NCBI RefSeq assembly: GCF_000423425.1 | Contig: NZ_AUHY01000020.1 | Coordinates: 1-45,166, forward strand | DNA length: 45,166 nucleotides | DNA from: Meiothermus rufus DSM 22234 | GTDB taxonomy: Bacteria; Deinococcota; Deinococci; Deinococcales; Thermaceae | Reading direction: 5' to 3' | In this document: positions 10,471 through 19,321 of the stretch, in pieces | Numbering within the stretch: position 1 is the first letter of the stretch | How the letters are laid out: each line of letters begins with the position of its first letter | Translations under genes and position numbers: made by a program | Notes under the pieces: generated by a model | What the model was told of the DNA's origin: nothing | Seen by the model: the letters and a program-made list of their open reading frames with translations, nothing else | The model's database searches: none

Positions 10471-11151
10471 GTGATTCGTGCGGTCTTGTTCGATGTGGGC
10501 GACACCCTGATTCTGGGCCACCCGAGGTTCTGGCTTCTACCCCTTTTAGAGGCCCGGGGGCTGATTCACAAAGCCGATTTGAGCCGGCTACCCCAGGCCA
10601 TGCGCGAGGCCTATGCCCACTATGCCGAGCACCATATGCAAGCTACCGACGAGGCCCGTGCCCTTGCGTTCTGGCGGGGCTTTCACTGGGAGGTTATGAA
10701 CGGGATTGGCCTGGGGCGTTATGCCGAGGAGGTGGCGGACTACCTAAGCCAGAACTGGCAAAGCCCTGAGGTTTGGCCCCTGGTGCCGGGGGCCAAGGAG
10801 GTGCTGGCCGAGCTGCGGGCGCGGGGGTTCAGGCTGGGGGTGGTTTCCAACTGGGACTGGACACTGCCTGGGGTGTTGCGGGCGGTGGGACTGGCTGGGT
10901 TTTTCGACTACATCGGGGTTTCTGCCCTGGAAGGGGTAGCCAAACCCGACCCGCGCTTTTTTCATATAGTCCTCGAGGCTTTGGCGGTAGCCCCTTGGGA
11001 GGCCATTCACATCGGCGACTCAGAGGACGACCTGGAGGGGGCCAAGGCGGCGGGGGTGAAGCCTATTCTCTTCGATCCCTATCGGCAAAACCCCCAGGCC
11101 GTGGGCGAACTGGCCTGGGTGGTGGCCTACCTGGACGGCCACCACTCTTGA
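10471..11151 (+). CDS. HAD-IA family hydrolase
   Basis: A 226-residue haloacid dehalogenase-like hydrolase. Motif I is VLFDVGDTL (nucleophile Asp, next acidic residue shifted to the fourth place, as in many HAD-IA proteins). Motif II is in LGVVSNWD, Lys is in GVAKPDPRFF, and the metal site is HIGDSEDDLEGA. The substrate is unknown. It starts with GTG at 10471 and has no ribosome site, because the IS right end lies directly in front. Its native promoter and leader may have been replaced, or the N terminus trimmed. Confidence 0.85.
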   Translation: MIRAVLFDVGDTLILGHPRFWLLPLLEARGLIHKADLSRLPQAMREAYAHYAEHHMQATDEARALAFWRGFHWEVMNGIGLGRYAEEVADYLSQNWQSPEVWPLVPGAKEVLAELRARGFRLGVVSNWDWTLPGVLRAVGLAGFFDYIGVSALEGVAKPDPRFFHIVLEALAVAPWEAIHIGDSEDDLEGAKAAGVKPILFDPYRQNPQAVGELAWVVAYLDGHHS

Positions 11152-11176
11152 CGCGCAGTCCCGGAGCCTGCAGACT
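11148..11176 (+). promoter_or_regulatory. Putative promoter giving a leaderless mRNA
   Basis: TTGACG (11148-11153), a 17-nt spacer and CAGACT (11171-11176) lie 6 nt before the ATG at 11183. The -35 is close to consensus and the -10 is weak. The spacing implies transcription starting at or near the start codon. Confidence 0.4.
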
Positions 11177-11182
11177 GCCCAT

Positions 11183-11539
11183 ATGAGCCTTCGCAAAGCC
11201 ATCTGGGGCGACAAGTTTGCGGCCATCGAGCAGAGCCTGCTCGAGGTAGACCCCGACCTATACGCCTATATCCGCGACTTCGCCTACGAGGAGGTGTTGG
11301 CCCGCCCCGGCCTCGACCTAAAGACCCGGGAGCTTTTGGCCATCACCAGCCTGATTGCCCTGGGGGCGCCTAAGGAAATCGCCACCCATCTGGAAGGGGC
11401 TTTGCGCAACGGGGCTACCGAGCAGGAAATCCGCGAGACCATCCTCCAGTCGGCCCTGTTTGTGGGTTTTCCCAGGGCCCTGGGGGCCATGAAAACCTTC
11501 CACAGCCTGCTGCGTAAGCGCCGGGCTTCTGGTGTGTGA
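11183..11539 (+). CDS. Carboxymuconolactone decarboxylase-like protein
   Basis: A 118-residue all-helical protein of the carboxymuconolactone decarboxylase (CMD) family. The signature is LDLKTRELLAITSLIALG, then ATHLEGALRNGATEQEIRE and a C-terminal AMKTFHSLL helix. It has no CxxC pair, so an AhpD-like thiol peroxidase role is unlikely. Its true activity cannot be told. It faces the heme operon, and its stop is one base from the hemY stop. Confidence 0.8.
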   Translation: MSLRKAIWGDKFAAIEQSLLEVDPDLYAYIRDFAYEEVLARPGLDLKTRELLAITSLIALGAPKEIATHLEGALRNGATEQEIRETILQSALFVGFPRALGAMKTFHSLLRKRRASGV

Positions 11540-11540
11540 T

Positions 11541-12908
11541 TCAGCCTGGGGCGGGGGCCAGCTCGAGGTAGGCCAGGGCCTTTTGAGCCGCACTCCGCCC
11601 CGTGCGAATCACCTCCGGCAGCCCCACCCCCTGGTAGGCTGCGCCGGCTAGGTAGAGCCCAGGGAGGTCTTCGGCCTGTAGGGCTGCAGCGACCCGCTCC
11701 TGGTGCCCTACGGTGTAGCGCGGCAGCCCCTCTTTCCAGCGGAAGACCCAGGTGCGAACCGGTGAGGGTACCCGGCCCCACAGCCGGCGGAGGTCGGCCA
11801 GGGCCATCTCCACTAGCTGGCGTTCGTCGGCCTCTAGGCCGGAGAAGTAGGCCCGTACCAGGGCGTAGCCTTCTGGGGTACGAAGAGGCCACTTCTGGTC
11901 GCTCCAGGTGAAGCCGCGCACCCGGAAGCCAGCCCCAGCGGCCATCAGCATGCCGTGGCCTTTGCGGGGGGGGATCTGCTCGCGGGGAAAAGCTAGGTTA
12001 ACGGTGGCCGAGTCGGCGTAGGGAATCTGCTCCAGGGCAGCGGCAGCGCTGGGGTGAAGGGGCTTTAGCAGCCGGGCGCTGACCTGAGCGGGGGTGGCCA
12101 GCACCACGGCATCGGCCTGAAGGGTACCTAGAGGGGTGTGCACCCGCCAGCTTTGGGCTTGCTCGAGGGCTTCTACCGGGCTGGATAGCTGAATGTCTAC
12201 CCCTTCTAGATGGGCCTCTAGGGCCTCGACCAGCCGGCCCAACCCGCCCAGAAGGGAGGCGAAGAGGCCGCCGGTCTCGCGGCTGTCTCGCTGGCGGCGC
12301 TGCTGGATGGCCCCCCGGATCAGGCTGCCGTGGGTTTGCTCCAGGGCCTTGAGCTGGGGAAAAGCAGCCAGGGTGGAAAGCTCATAGGGGTCGCCGCCGT
12401 AGATGCCCCCAGTGAGGGGGGCCACCAGCCGTTCCCAGGCCTGTCGGCCCAGCCGCCGCACCATGAAGGCCCCGAAGGCCTCGTCGCCTGGGGGGCCTTT
12501 GGGTAGCCAGCACTCAAGGGCCGCCCGGGCCTTACCCAAAGGGCTTAGCAAAGGGCTTTTGGCTAGGGCCCAAAGGTCGCCCGGCACCACCATCTGCAAG
12601 CCGGGGGGGATGGGCTGGGCTTGCTGGCCGTCGTGGATGAGGGCTGAGGGGTGGGCGGGCAGGGTGCTGACCACCTCTTTTTCCAGCCCCAGCTCGCGCA
12701 TGAGTTCCAGGGCCCAGGGTTTGTAGCGCACCACCGCGTCGGGTCCCCCCTCCAGCACGAAGCCCTCCTCCCGCACGGTAGCCACCTTACCTCCCAGCCG
12801 CGGGCTGGCCTCGAGCAGAGTAATCCGCAGGGGGGGGGCTAGACGGCGGGCCTGGTAGGCCGCGGCCAGCCCCGCTACCCCTCCGCCCACAATCACCAGA
12901 TGGGCCAC
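11541..12908 (-). CDS. hemY: Coproporphyrinogen/protoporphyrinogen oxidase HemY (CgoX)
   Basis: FAD-dependent oxidase that removes six electrons from the porphyrinogen ring. It is 455 residues. The N-terminal dinucleotide-binding motif VGGGVAGLAAAYQA is followed by LEASPRLGGKVATV and EGGPDAV. The C terminus holds LYLAGAAYQGVGLPEVI, the FAD-closing motif of this family. With HemQ and HemH in the same operon and no hemN or hemF in it, the likely substrate is coproporphyrinogen III. The start is GTG 12908, preceded by GGGAGG. It is the last gene of the operon, 96 nt after hemH, and the only wide gap in it. Confidence 0.93.
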   Translation of the reverse strand: MAHLVIVGGGVAGLAAAYQARRLAPPLRITLLEASPRLGGKVATVREEGFVLEGGPDAVVRYKPWALELMRELGLEKEVVSTLPAHPSALIHDGQQAQPIPPGLQMVVPGDLWALAKSPLLSPLGKARAALECWLPKGPPGDEAFGAFMVRRLGRQAWERLVAPLTGGIYGGDPYELSTLAAFPQLKALEQTHGSLIRGAIQQRRQRDSRETGGLFASLLGGLGRLVEALEAHLEGVDIQLSSPVEALEQAQSWRVHTPLGTLQADAVVLATPAQVSARLLKPLHPSAAAALEQIPYADSATVNLAFPREQIPPRKGHGMLMAAGAGFRVRGFTWSDQKWPLRTPEGYALVRAYFSGLEADERQLVEMALADLRRLWGRVPSPVRTWVFRWKEGLPRYTVGHQERVAAALQAEDLPGLYLAGAAYQGVGLPEVIRTGRSAAQKALAYLELAPAPG

Positions 12909-12958
12909 TGGGCCACCTCCCGAGAAAGCCAGGTTTTAGCTGTGGGCCAACCCTTCAT
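12893..12958 (-). CDS. Possible 21-codon ORF overlapping the hemY start
   Basis: In the hemH-hemY gap an ATG at 12958, with GAGG 7 nt upstream, opens a 21-codon frame that runs over the hemY start and stops at TGA 12895-12893. It contains four Trp codons. It could couple or tune hemY translation, but an ORF this short may be chance. Confidence 0.15.
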   Translation of the reverse strand: MKGWPTAKTWLSREVAQWPIW

Positions 12959-13004
12959 AATTTCGCCTCGCCAGATATGGGCCAAGGGTGTTGCTGGGGT
13001 GGTA

Positions 13005-13973
13005 TCAAGCAACGGGCTTTTGCGTCCAGGCCGCCCACTCTCTGAGCACCAGATCGCGCAGTACCTCGATGTAGTCCGGCTCGGCGTTGAGGCTGCGGGT
13101 ACGCAGCAGGCGCAGGCCCAGCCGGGCGGCGGTATTCTGGGCCTCGTAGTCCAGGTCGTAGAAAACCTCGAGGTGATCGGAAGGAAAGCCCACCGCGGTC
13201 ACCACCACCTCGCCAAACCCCTGGGCCGCGGCGGCCTCCAGTCGCTCGTTCACATCCGGCCCAATCCAGGGCTCCGGAGTGCGGCCAGCCGACTGCCAGG
13301 CGGTGTCCCAGTGGGCCAGACCCAAAGTGGCCGCTACCCGGGCCGCGGTCTCCCGCACCTGGGCCTGGTAGCGCCCATCCTGGGCCGAGCGCTCGGGGAT
13401 GGAGTGGGCGGTGAAAAGGAAAAGGGCCTGGCTGGGTTGGCGCAGCCGCCAGAGCTGCTCGGCCACCCGCTGGGCCAGGGCCTGGATGTAGCTGGGGTGG
13501 TCGTGGTAGGCCTCCACCAAGCGGAAGGCAAAGGGATGGCCTAGCTCGGCCAGAGCCGCCTCCACCTTTTCCCTGTACTCGGCGATGCTACGGGCCGAGT
13601 AGTGGGGGGCGGCCACGATACCCACGGCCTGTTTGACCCCATCCTCGGCCATGGCCCGCACCGCCTCGGCGATGAAGGGGTGCCAGTGCTTGGTGCCCAG
13701 GTAGACCCGGGCCGGGCCCCGTACCCGGGGGCCGGGGGAGGCCTGGAAGGGTTTGGGGTAAAGGGGCAGCGTGGCGTTGAGGGCGGCCTCGAGGCGCACC
13801 GCCTGGGCGTAGGTAATCTCGCTCAGGGGGCTCCGCCCGATCAGGTGGTAGCGCTCTTCCAACTCCTGCAGAAGCTCGGGGCTGGGGGGACGGCCCCGGC
13901 GGATGTCGGTGTAGTAGGGGGCGATCTCTTCCCGCCGGTAAGGGGTGCCATAAGCCATCAGCAGTACGTTCAC
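13005..13973 (-). CDS. hemH: Ferrochelatase HemH (CpfC)
   Basis: Inserts ferrous iron into the porphyrin, here most likely coproporphyrin III. It is 322 residues. Features are the N-terminal VLLMAYGTPYRREEI, the conserved FTAHSIPERS and the metal-site region FPSDHLEVFYDLDYEA with its His and Glu residues. There is no C-terminal membrane anchor, as in Gram-positive-type soluble enzymes. Its ATG overlaps the hemQ stop by 4 nt. Confidence 0.96.
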   Translation of the reverse strand: MNVLLMAYGTPYRREEIAPYYTDIRRGRPPSPELLQELEERYHLIGRSPLSEITYAQAVRLEAALNATLPLYPKPFQASPGPRVRGPARVYLGTKHWHPFIAEAVRAMAEDGVKQAVGIVAAPHYSARSIAEYREKVEAALAELGHPFAFRLVEAYHDHPSYIQALAQRVAEQLWRLRQPSQALFLFTAHSIPERSAQDGRYQAQVRETAARVAATLGLAHWDTAWQSAGRTPEPWIGPDVNERLEAAAAQGFGEVVVTAVGFPSDHLEVFYDLDYEAQNTAARLGLRLLRTRSLNAEPDYIEVLRDLVLREWAAWTQKPVA

Positions 13974-14743
13974 GCCAGGTCCTCCAGAATCTCGCGGATG
14001 CCCTTTTGGGCACAGGTGAACATGGGGGTATCGCGCAGGGTGTACTGGCTGGCCTCGGTGAAGCGCAGGCGGTGTACCAGGTCCACAAACTCCTGGGGGT
14101 AGTTGGAGTCGAAGGCCACCACGAACTCCTGGTCGTCGATGCCATAGGAGTAGGAGGTGTTGAGGGTTACCCCGGTGAACGGGGCCGAGACGTAGATGTG
14201 CTCGTCCATCATGCCCTGGCGGGCCTGGGGCGAGAGGTCGTACCAGCTTCGGGTTTTGACAAAGGGGTAGACGAAGAGATACTTCCCCTGCCCCGGCAGA
14301 AGCTGAACCCCTTCACCTTCGGGGTTGAAGCGGTCGACGTAGATGGAGCGCTTTTGCATGGAGAGGAAGCTGTAGGGCTGGCGCAGGTAGCCGGCCAGGC
14401 GGGTGTGGTTGAGTTCCCGCTGCATGGCCTGGAAGTCCTGCACGTCGAAGCTGATGCGCCACAGCATGAAGTCGGCGTCGGCCCGCAGGCCCACCAGGCT
14501 GTAGGTGCGCAGGATAAAGCCCTGACCCCGGCTGGCCCAGGCCTGGCAGACCTGGGCAAACTCCTCTTTGGCTGCTTCTATCTCCTCCCGGGGCAATCGG
14601 CGGAATTCCGGCTCGAGCTTGAAGAAAGCGTAGTTCATGAACTGGCGCTTGGCCTGGTCGGGGGCCTTGCGCGAGATCAGGCCAGCGGGGTCGAGGTCCA
14701 CCATGCGACGGGTTTCCTTTTCCTTATATTCACGGGGTTCCAT
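13970..14743 (-). CDS. hemQ: Coproheme decarboxylase HemQ (ChdC)
   Basis: Chlorite dismutase-superfamily enzyme that converts coproheme to heme b by peroxide-driven decarboxylation, the last step of the coproporphyrin-dependent pathway. It is 257 residues. The catalytic Tyr is expected in VYPFVKTRSWYDLS, and the proximal heme His in GMMDEHIYVSA. Thr-Ser-Tyr-Ser-Tyr-Gly-Ile-Asp-Asp-Gln-Glu-Phe follows, as in other ChdC proteins. It overlaps hemE by 14 nt and hemH by 4 nt. Confidence 0.94.
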   Translation of the reverse strand: MEPREYKEKETRRMVDLDPAGLISRKAPDQAKRQFMNYAFFKLEPEFRRLPREEIEAAKEEFAQVCQAWASRGQGFILRTYSLVGLRADADFMLWRISFDVQDFQAMQRELNHTRLAGYLRQPYSFLSMQKRSIYVDRFNPEGEGVQLLPGQGKYLFVYPFVKTRSWYDLSPQARQGMMDEHIYVSAPFTGVTLNTSYSYGIDDQEFVVAFDSNYPQEFVDLVHRLRFTEASQYTLRDTPMFTCAQKGIREILEDLA

Positions 14744-15776
14744 CTACCAGCTCCTTTCGGGGAAATTGCTGAACGGTCTCTACTAGAAAGGCCACGTGCT
14801 CGGGAGGGGTGGTGCGTAGGAGGCCATGGCCCAGGTTGAAGATATGGGCCCCACCCAGGCCGGCCTCCAGCACCCGCCGGGCTTCTCGGGCGATAGTGGC
14901 CGGGGGGGCTAGGAGCACGCTGGGGTCGAGGTTCCCCTGCAGGGTGCGGCCAGGGAACAAGGGCCGCAGCCTATTCAGGGGGGTTCGCCAGTCCACGCTC
15001 AGCACCTCGCAGGGCAGTTCGGCCATGGCCGGGTAGAGGTGGGCTGCCCCTACTGCCAGGTAGATGCGGGGCAGGCCTAGCCCGGCCAGGCCCTTGAGGA
15101 TGCGCCGGTTGTAGGGTAGGCCGAAGCGGCGATAGAGGGCTTCATCTAAAAGGCCCGCCCAGGTATCGAACACCTGCAAGGCTTGGGCCCCAGCCTGGGC
15201 CTGAAGCCGCAGGTAGCGCAGGGTGAGTTCGCTCAGTTTCTCCAGGAGGTGCTCGGCCAGCCCTGGCTCGCTATGCAAAAAGGCCCGGAAGACCTCGTAG
15301 TCCTTTGAACCGGCCCCTTGCACCAGGTAAGCCGCCAAGGTCAAGGGGGCCCCGGCGAAGCCAATCAGGGCTACCTGCGGGGGTAGCTCCCGCCTGACCA
15401 GGCGGATGGCCTGGGCCACGAAGGGGGCGATGGCCTCGGCCTCGGGGAGGTGCAAAGCCTCAATCTGGGCCTGGGTGCGCACTGGCTCAGCCACCACCGG
15501 GCCGGGGTTGAAGGCCACCTCTAGCCCCATGGCGGGCAGCGGGGTCATGATGTCGCTGAAGAGGATGGCCGCATCCAAAGGGAAGCGGCGCAGCGGCTGG
15601 AGGGTGATCTCGGCGGCCAGCTCAGGGGTGCGCACCATCTCCCAGAAGCTGGCCCGGGCTTTAATGGCCCGGTACTCCGGCAGGTAGCGGCCCGCCTGGC
15701 GCATCAGCCAGAGGGGGGCCCGAGGGGTGTTCTCGCCCCAGGCCGCACGCAGGAAGAGGGAAGGGTGGGGGTTCAT
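14730..15776 (-). CDS. hemE: Uroporphyrinogen decarboxylase HemE
   Basis: Decarboxylates uroporphyrinogen III to coproporphyrinogen III, the first step committed to heme rather than siroheme or cobalamin. It is 348 residues. The signature APLWLMRQAGRYLPEYR carries the active-site Arg residues; ILFSDIMTPLPAMG and the C-terminal HIFNLGHGLL are also diagnostic. Its ATG overlaps the stop of the response regulator (ATGA). Confidence 0.97.
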   Translation of the reverse strand: MNPHPSLFLRAAWGENTPRAPLWLMRQAGRYLPEYRAIKARASFWEMVRTPELAAEITLQPLRRFPLDAAILFSDIMTPLPAMGLEVAFNPGPVVAEPVRTQAQIEALHLPEAEAIAPFVAQAIRLVRRELPPQVALIGFAGAPLTLAAYLVQGAGSKDYEVFRAFLHSEPGLAEHLLEKLSELTLRYLRLQAQAGAQALQVFDTWAGLLDEALYRRFGLPYNRRILKGLAGLGLPRIYLAVGAAHLYPAMAELPCEVLSVDWRTPLNRLRPLFPGRTLQGNLDPSVLLAPPATIAREARRVLEAGLGGAHIFNLGHGLLRTTPPEHVAFLVETVQQFPRKELVDGTP

Positions 15777-16483
15777 GGCTCCTTGTCCTTGGGTTCAGGG
15801 GTGGGGGTGAAGCGGTAGCCTACCCCCCAGACGGTGTGAAAGTGCACTGGGTGTTGCGGGTCGGGCTCGAACAGCCGACGCAGGCGCACCACGAAGTTGT
15901 CGATGGTGCGGCTGCTGGGGTAGACCTCCTGGCCCCAGACCCGGTCGAGAATCTCGTCGCGGCTGACCACCTCTCCCGCCCGCTCGATGAACAGCCGCAG
16001 GATGGCCAGCTCGCGCTCGCTCAGGGGCTCCTTGCGGCCGTCTTTGAGGTGGGCAGTCCAGCTTGCGAAGTCGATGCGGTGGCCGGCGAAGTGGTAGCTG
16101 GGGGCAGTGCGGGTCTGGGCCCGGCGGCGCAGCAGGTTTTGCACCCGCAGCAAGAACTCCGGCAGGTGGAAGGGTTTGCCCAGGTAGTCGTCGCCACCCA
16201 CCCGCAAGCCCTCCACCCGCTCCTCGGGCTGGCCCCGGGCGGAAAGGAAGAGCACCGGGGTGGTGTAGCCCAAAGCGCGCATCCGGCGGCAGACCTCGAG
16301 CCCATCGAGCCGGGGTAGCATCACGTCCAGCACCACCAGGTCGGGCTCCAGGGCCTGCCAGCGCTCCAGGGCTTGGGCCCCATCGCGGGCGATGCTCACC
16401 GCCAGCCCCTCGGCCTCGAGGTTGTCGGCCAAGGCCTGGGCCAGCGCGGGCTCGTCTTCCACCACCAGTACCTGGGGCTTCAA
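15773..16483 (-). CDS. OmpR/PhoB-type response regulator in the heme operon
   Basis: A 236-residue two-domain regulator. The receiver has the acidic pair VVEDEP, the phosphorylation site Asp53 in VVLDVMLPRLDG, and Lys in YLGKPFHLPEF. The C-terminal winged-helix DNA-binding domain is visible in LSERELAILRLFIERAGEVVSRDEI and SRTIDNFVVRLRRLFE. It overlaps the kinase gene upstream and hemE downstream by 4 nt each. Its targets are unknown. Control of the heme operon itself is the simplest idea. Confidence 0.95.
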   Translation of the reverse strand: MKPQVLVVEDEPALAQALADNLEAEGLAVSIARDGAQALERWQALEPDLVVLDVMLPRLDGLEVCRRMRALGYTTPVLFLSARGQPEERVEGLRVGGDDYLGKPFHLPEFLLRVQNLLRRRAQTRTAPSYHFAGHRIDFASWTAHLKDGRKEPLSERELAILRLFIERAGEVVSRDEILDRVWGQEVYPSSRTIDNFVVRLRRLFEPDPQHPVHFHTVWGVGYRFTPTPEPKDKEP

Positions 16484-17619
16484 GCGGGGCTCCTTTCCGG
16501 CTGGGCCTCGGGGAGGGGCTGGGCTAAGGGCAGGCGCAGCACGAAGCGGGCCCCTTGGGGTAGGGCCTGGGCCTCCACGCTTCCCCCCATTAGCTCGCTG
16601 ATGGCCCGCACCAGGTAGAGGCCCAGGCCCAGGCCGCGGGTGTGGCGGGTTTGCTCCTCGCCTGCCCGGTAGAAGGGCTCAAAAATCTGCTGAATCTGGC
16701 CGCGGGGCAGGCCCACCCCCCGGTCTTCTACCTCCAGCCGGGCCCGATGCCCTTCGCTTTTGACCCGTATCCAGATGGGTTTTTCCGCCTGGGGGCTATA
16801 CTTCACCGCATTGTCCAACAGGTTGGAAAGCACCAAGCCAAAGGCCTCGGGGTCGAGGTCAACCGGTACCGGCTGGGGGCTGGGCTCGAAGTGAAGCCGC
16901 GCGCCGCGGGCCTCGAGCACCCCCTTTTGCCGATTCAGACAGTGCTCAACCACCTGGTTCAAATCCTGCCGCTCGGGCCGAACCTGGCCCAAGCCCTGGC
17001 TGAGCCTCGAGGTGGCCAGCAACCGCTCCGAGAGCTCCTCCAATCGGTCAATCTCCTGGCTCATGTGCTCCAGGTAGCGGCGCTGTTTTTCCACGGGCAG
17101 TTCGCGCAAGAGCAGGGTCTGCACCAGCAGGCGCAGGGTGCTGAGGGGGGTGCGGAACTCATGGCTGGCGGCCAGCAGGAAGTTCTGCTGCCGGCGCTTG
17201 TACTCCTGCTCGCGCCGTAGGCTTTGGGCGATGATTAAGAGGCCCAGTAGCATGACCAGCAAAAAGACCGGCACCTCAAAAGCCAGCATGCGCAGGTGCC
17301 GCATCTGCTCTGCCCGGTAGGCGGCCAGCCGCTCGGGGCGCACATAGACCCGCTCCCCCTCGACCTCGAGGTGGGGGAAGGCCTGACGCAGCTCCTGGCG
17401 CAGCGCCCCTCGCTGCTCGGGCTGGGTGGCCGCCCAAAGCCGCTGCACCAGGGCGGCTTCCTGCAGCCAGGCGGTACCCGCGTACTCCAGGTTCTGCTGG
17501 ATATACTGCCGCTGGAAGAGCATCCACCAGACCACCTGGGCCACCAGGAAGAGCACCACCAGCCCGAAGGCCAGCCAGACCCAGTTTCGCCGCAACCAGC
17601 CCACCTCCACCTCCTTCAA
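16480..17619 (-). CDS. Membrane sensor histidine kinase in the heme operon
   Basis: A 379-residue kinase. Two membrane helices (about 13-34 and 111-133) bracket an external domain of only about 75 residues, rich in Gln and Arg. The H box is AASHEFRTPLS (His153), then N box NLLDNAVKYS, G1 VEDRGVGLP and G2 GLGLGLYLV. No HAMP or PAS domain is evident. It precedes its regulator, the reverse of the common order, and overlaps hemB upstream by 4 nt. The signal is unknown. The small sensor region suggests a membrane or partner-protein cue rather than a large ligand pocket. Confidence 0.94.
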   Translation of the reverse strand: MKEVEVGWLRRNWVWLAFGLVVLFLVAQVVWWMLFQRQYIQQNLEYAGTAWLQEAALVQRLWAATQPEQRGALRQELRQAFPHLEVEGERVYVRPERLAAYRAEQMRHLRMLAFEVPVFLLVMLLGLLIIAQSLRREQEYKRRQQNFLLAASHEFRTPLSTLRLLVQTLLLRELPVEKQRRYLEHMSQEIDRLEELSERLLATSRLSQGLGQVRPERQDLNQVVEHCLNRQKGVLEARGARLHFEPSPQPVPVDLDPEAFGLVLSNLLDNAVKYSPQAEKPIWIRVKSEGHRARLEVEDRGVGLPRGQIQQIFEPFYRAGEEQTRHTRGLGLGLYLVRAISELMGGSVEAQALPQGARFVLRLPLAQPLPEAQPERSPA

Positions 17620-18650
17620 ATCCAGCCCTGGGCCAAGGCTTCCTGAGCGTGGTAGCTGATGATTAGGTCGGCCCCTGCCCGCTTGATAGCCAGCAAGGTT
17701 TCACGCACCGCCCGGCCCTCGTCCAGAACCCCGGCCCGGGCCGCCGCCTTGAGCATGGCATACTCCCCGCTGACGTTGTAGGCTACCAAGGGAAGCTGGG
17801 TGCGGGGGCGCAGCCGGGCCAGGATGTCCAGGTAGGCCAGGGCTGGCTTAACCATCAGCAGGTCGGCCCCCTCGGCCTCATCCAGCTCGGCCTCCCGCAG
17901 GGCCTCCCGGGCGTTGCGCACGTCCATCTGGTAGGTGGCACGGTCCCCGAAGCTGGGGGCGCTGTGGGCGGCTTCGCGGAAGGGGCCATAGAAGGCGCTG
18001 GCGTACTTGACCGCGTAGGAGAGGATGCCCACCTGGCTGTGGCCGTGCCGGTCTAGGGCCTGGCGCAGATAGCCTACCCGCCCGTCCATCATGTCTGAAG
18101 GGGCCACGAAGTCGGCCCCGGCCTCGGCGTGGGCCAAAGCCATGGCCGCCAGGTGGCGCAGCGAGGCGTCGTTGTCGATCTGCACCCCGCGGGGGGTTTC
18201 CCTGAGCACCCCGCAGTGGCCATGGGTGGTGTGGCCGCAGAGGCAGACGTCGGTATAGAGCACCACCGCTTCGCCAAAGGCTTCCCGTGCGGCCCGCAGG
18301 GCGCTGGGCACCGGCCCTTGGGGGTCGGCGGCGCTCTGGCCTAGGGGGTCTTTGGCGCTTTCCGGTAGCACGCCGAACAGAAGGGCCGAGCGCAGGCCCT
18401 GCTCGAGCGCAGCCTCGAGAGCCGGCAGAAAGCGATCCACACTCAAGCGGGCTACACCGGGCAGGGCGGGGATGGGTTCTTCAATCTGGCGCCCAGGCAC
18501 CACGAAGAAAGGTACGATGAAATCGCTAGGCAAAAGCCGGGTTTCGGCTAGGCTATCGCGCAGGGCCGGGCTGGCCCGCAGACGGCGGGGGCGCTTGGGC
18601 AAAACGGGGTCGTCCAGAGGCGGGCTTTGGGAGTTTTTTAGCTCGAGCAC
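17616..18650 (-). CDS. hemB: Delta-aminolevulinic acid dehydratase HemB
   Basis: Condenses two 5-aminolevulinate molecules to porphobilinogen. It is 344 residues. The metal-site segment DVCLCGHTTHGHC keeps three Cys, so this is the zinc-binding type. The Schiff-base lysines are in YAVKYASAFYGPF and LMVKPALAYLDI. The start is GTG 18650 with GAGGTG upstream, overlapping the hemD end by 13 nt. It is coupled to the kinase gene by ATGA. Confidence 0.96.
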   Translation of the reverse strand: MLELKNSQSPPLDDPVLPKRPRRLRASPALRDSLAETRLLPSDFIVPFFVVPGRQIEEPIPALPGVARLSVDRFLPALEAALEQGLRSALLFGVLPESAKDPLGQSAADPQGPVPSALRAAREAFGEAVVLYTDVCLCGHTTHGHCGVLRETPRGVQIDNDASLRHLAAMALAHAEAGADFVAPSDMMDGRVGYLRQALDRHGHSQVGILSYAVKYASAFYGPFREAAHSAPSFGDRATYQMDVRNAREALREAELDEAEGADLLMVKPALAYLDILARLRPRTQLPLVAYNVSGEYAMLKAAARAGVLDEGRAVRETLLAIKRAGADLIISYHAQEALAQGWI

Positions 18651-19321
18651 GCTTCACCTCGCAGCTGAAGAACTGTCTGCAAAATGCCTTCCGGGCTGGG
18701 ATGAGCCACCTGGGTGTGGGGCCAGCCTCGTTCCAGGAGGGCTTGGGCGGTGGTGGGACCCAGGGCCAGGGCGTGGCTTTGTCTTCCAATGGATTCAGGC
18801 ACGGCCTCCACCGCCGAAGGGCTGGCCAGAAGCAGTAGGTCGGGGGCGGGAAGGGTGGCAGGCCAGGGCTGGGGTAGGGTCTCGTAGACCACCACGCTGC
18901 GCACCTGGTAGCCGGCCTGGGTCAGGCGCTGGGCCAGGGTGGGCCGGGCCTGGGCCCCCAGGGGCAGCCCCACCCAGCCAAAGGGGCGCCGGGCCAGGAA
19001 AGCCTCGGCCAGGCTAAGGGCATGGCCCTCGGGGGCTACCAGCACCACCCGTCCTCCGGCGGCCTCGAGGGCGGCCTGGGTGGCCGGCCCCACGGCCCCT
19101 AGCCAGCGCTCGGCCAAGGAGGCCCCCAGCGCCTGTACGGCTTGTACCGCGGCCACGCTGGTGAATAGCCACCAGCGGCAAGGTTCCAAAGGAGAGAGGT
19201 CGGCCTGGGGTAGGGGCTGGGTGCGCACCAGGGGGACCCGCCAGACCTCCAAGCCCAAAGCCTCGAGCTGGGCCTCTAGGCCTTCCAGACGGCCTTCGGA
19301 CTGGGTCAGGGCGATTCGCAT
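18638..19321 (-). CDS. hemD: Uroporphyrinogen III synthase HemD
   Basis: Closes and isomerises hydroxymethylbilane to uroporphyrinogen III. It is 227 residues. The family is poorly conserved. Support comes from MRIALTQSEGRLEGLEAQLEA, the VWRVPLVRT strand, the LLLLASPSAVEAVPE segment and LGPTTAQALLERGW, plus its place after hemC. The ATG at 19321 overlaps the hemC end. An upstream in-frame start at 19594 lies inside hemC and is rejected. Confidence 0.9.
   Translation of the reverse strand: MRIALTQSEGRLEGLEAQLEALGLEVWRVPLVRTQPLPQADLSPLEPCRWWLFTSVAAVQAVQALGASLAERWLGAVGPATQAALEAAGGRVVLVAPEGHALSLAEAFLARRPFGWVGLPLGAQARPTLAQRLTQAGYQVRSVVVYETLPQPWPATLPAPDLLLLASPSAVEAVPESIGRQSHALALGPTTAQALLERGWPHTQVAHPSPEGILQTVLQLRGEACSS

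Noticed and set aside
11541-12908. Calling this gene HemG
   Set aside because: HemG is a small FMN flavodoxin-like enzyme. This is a 455-residue FAD protein of the HemY type.
14006-14839. Plus-strand frame of 277 codons opposite hemQ
   Set aside because: Antisense shadow with no recognisable motif; hemQ is well supported.
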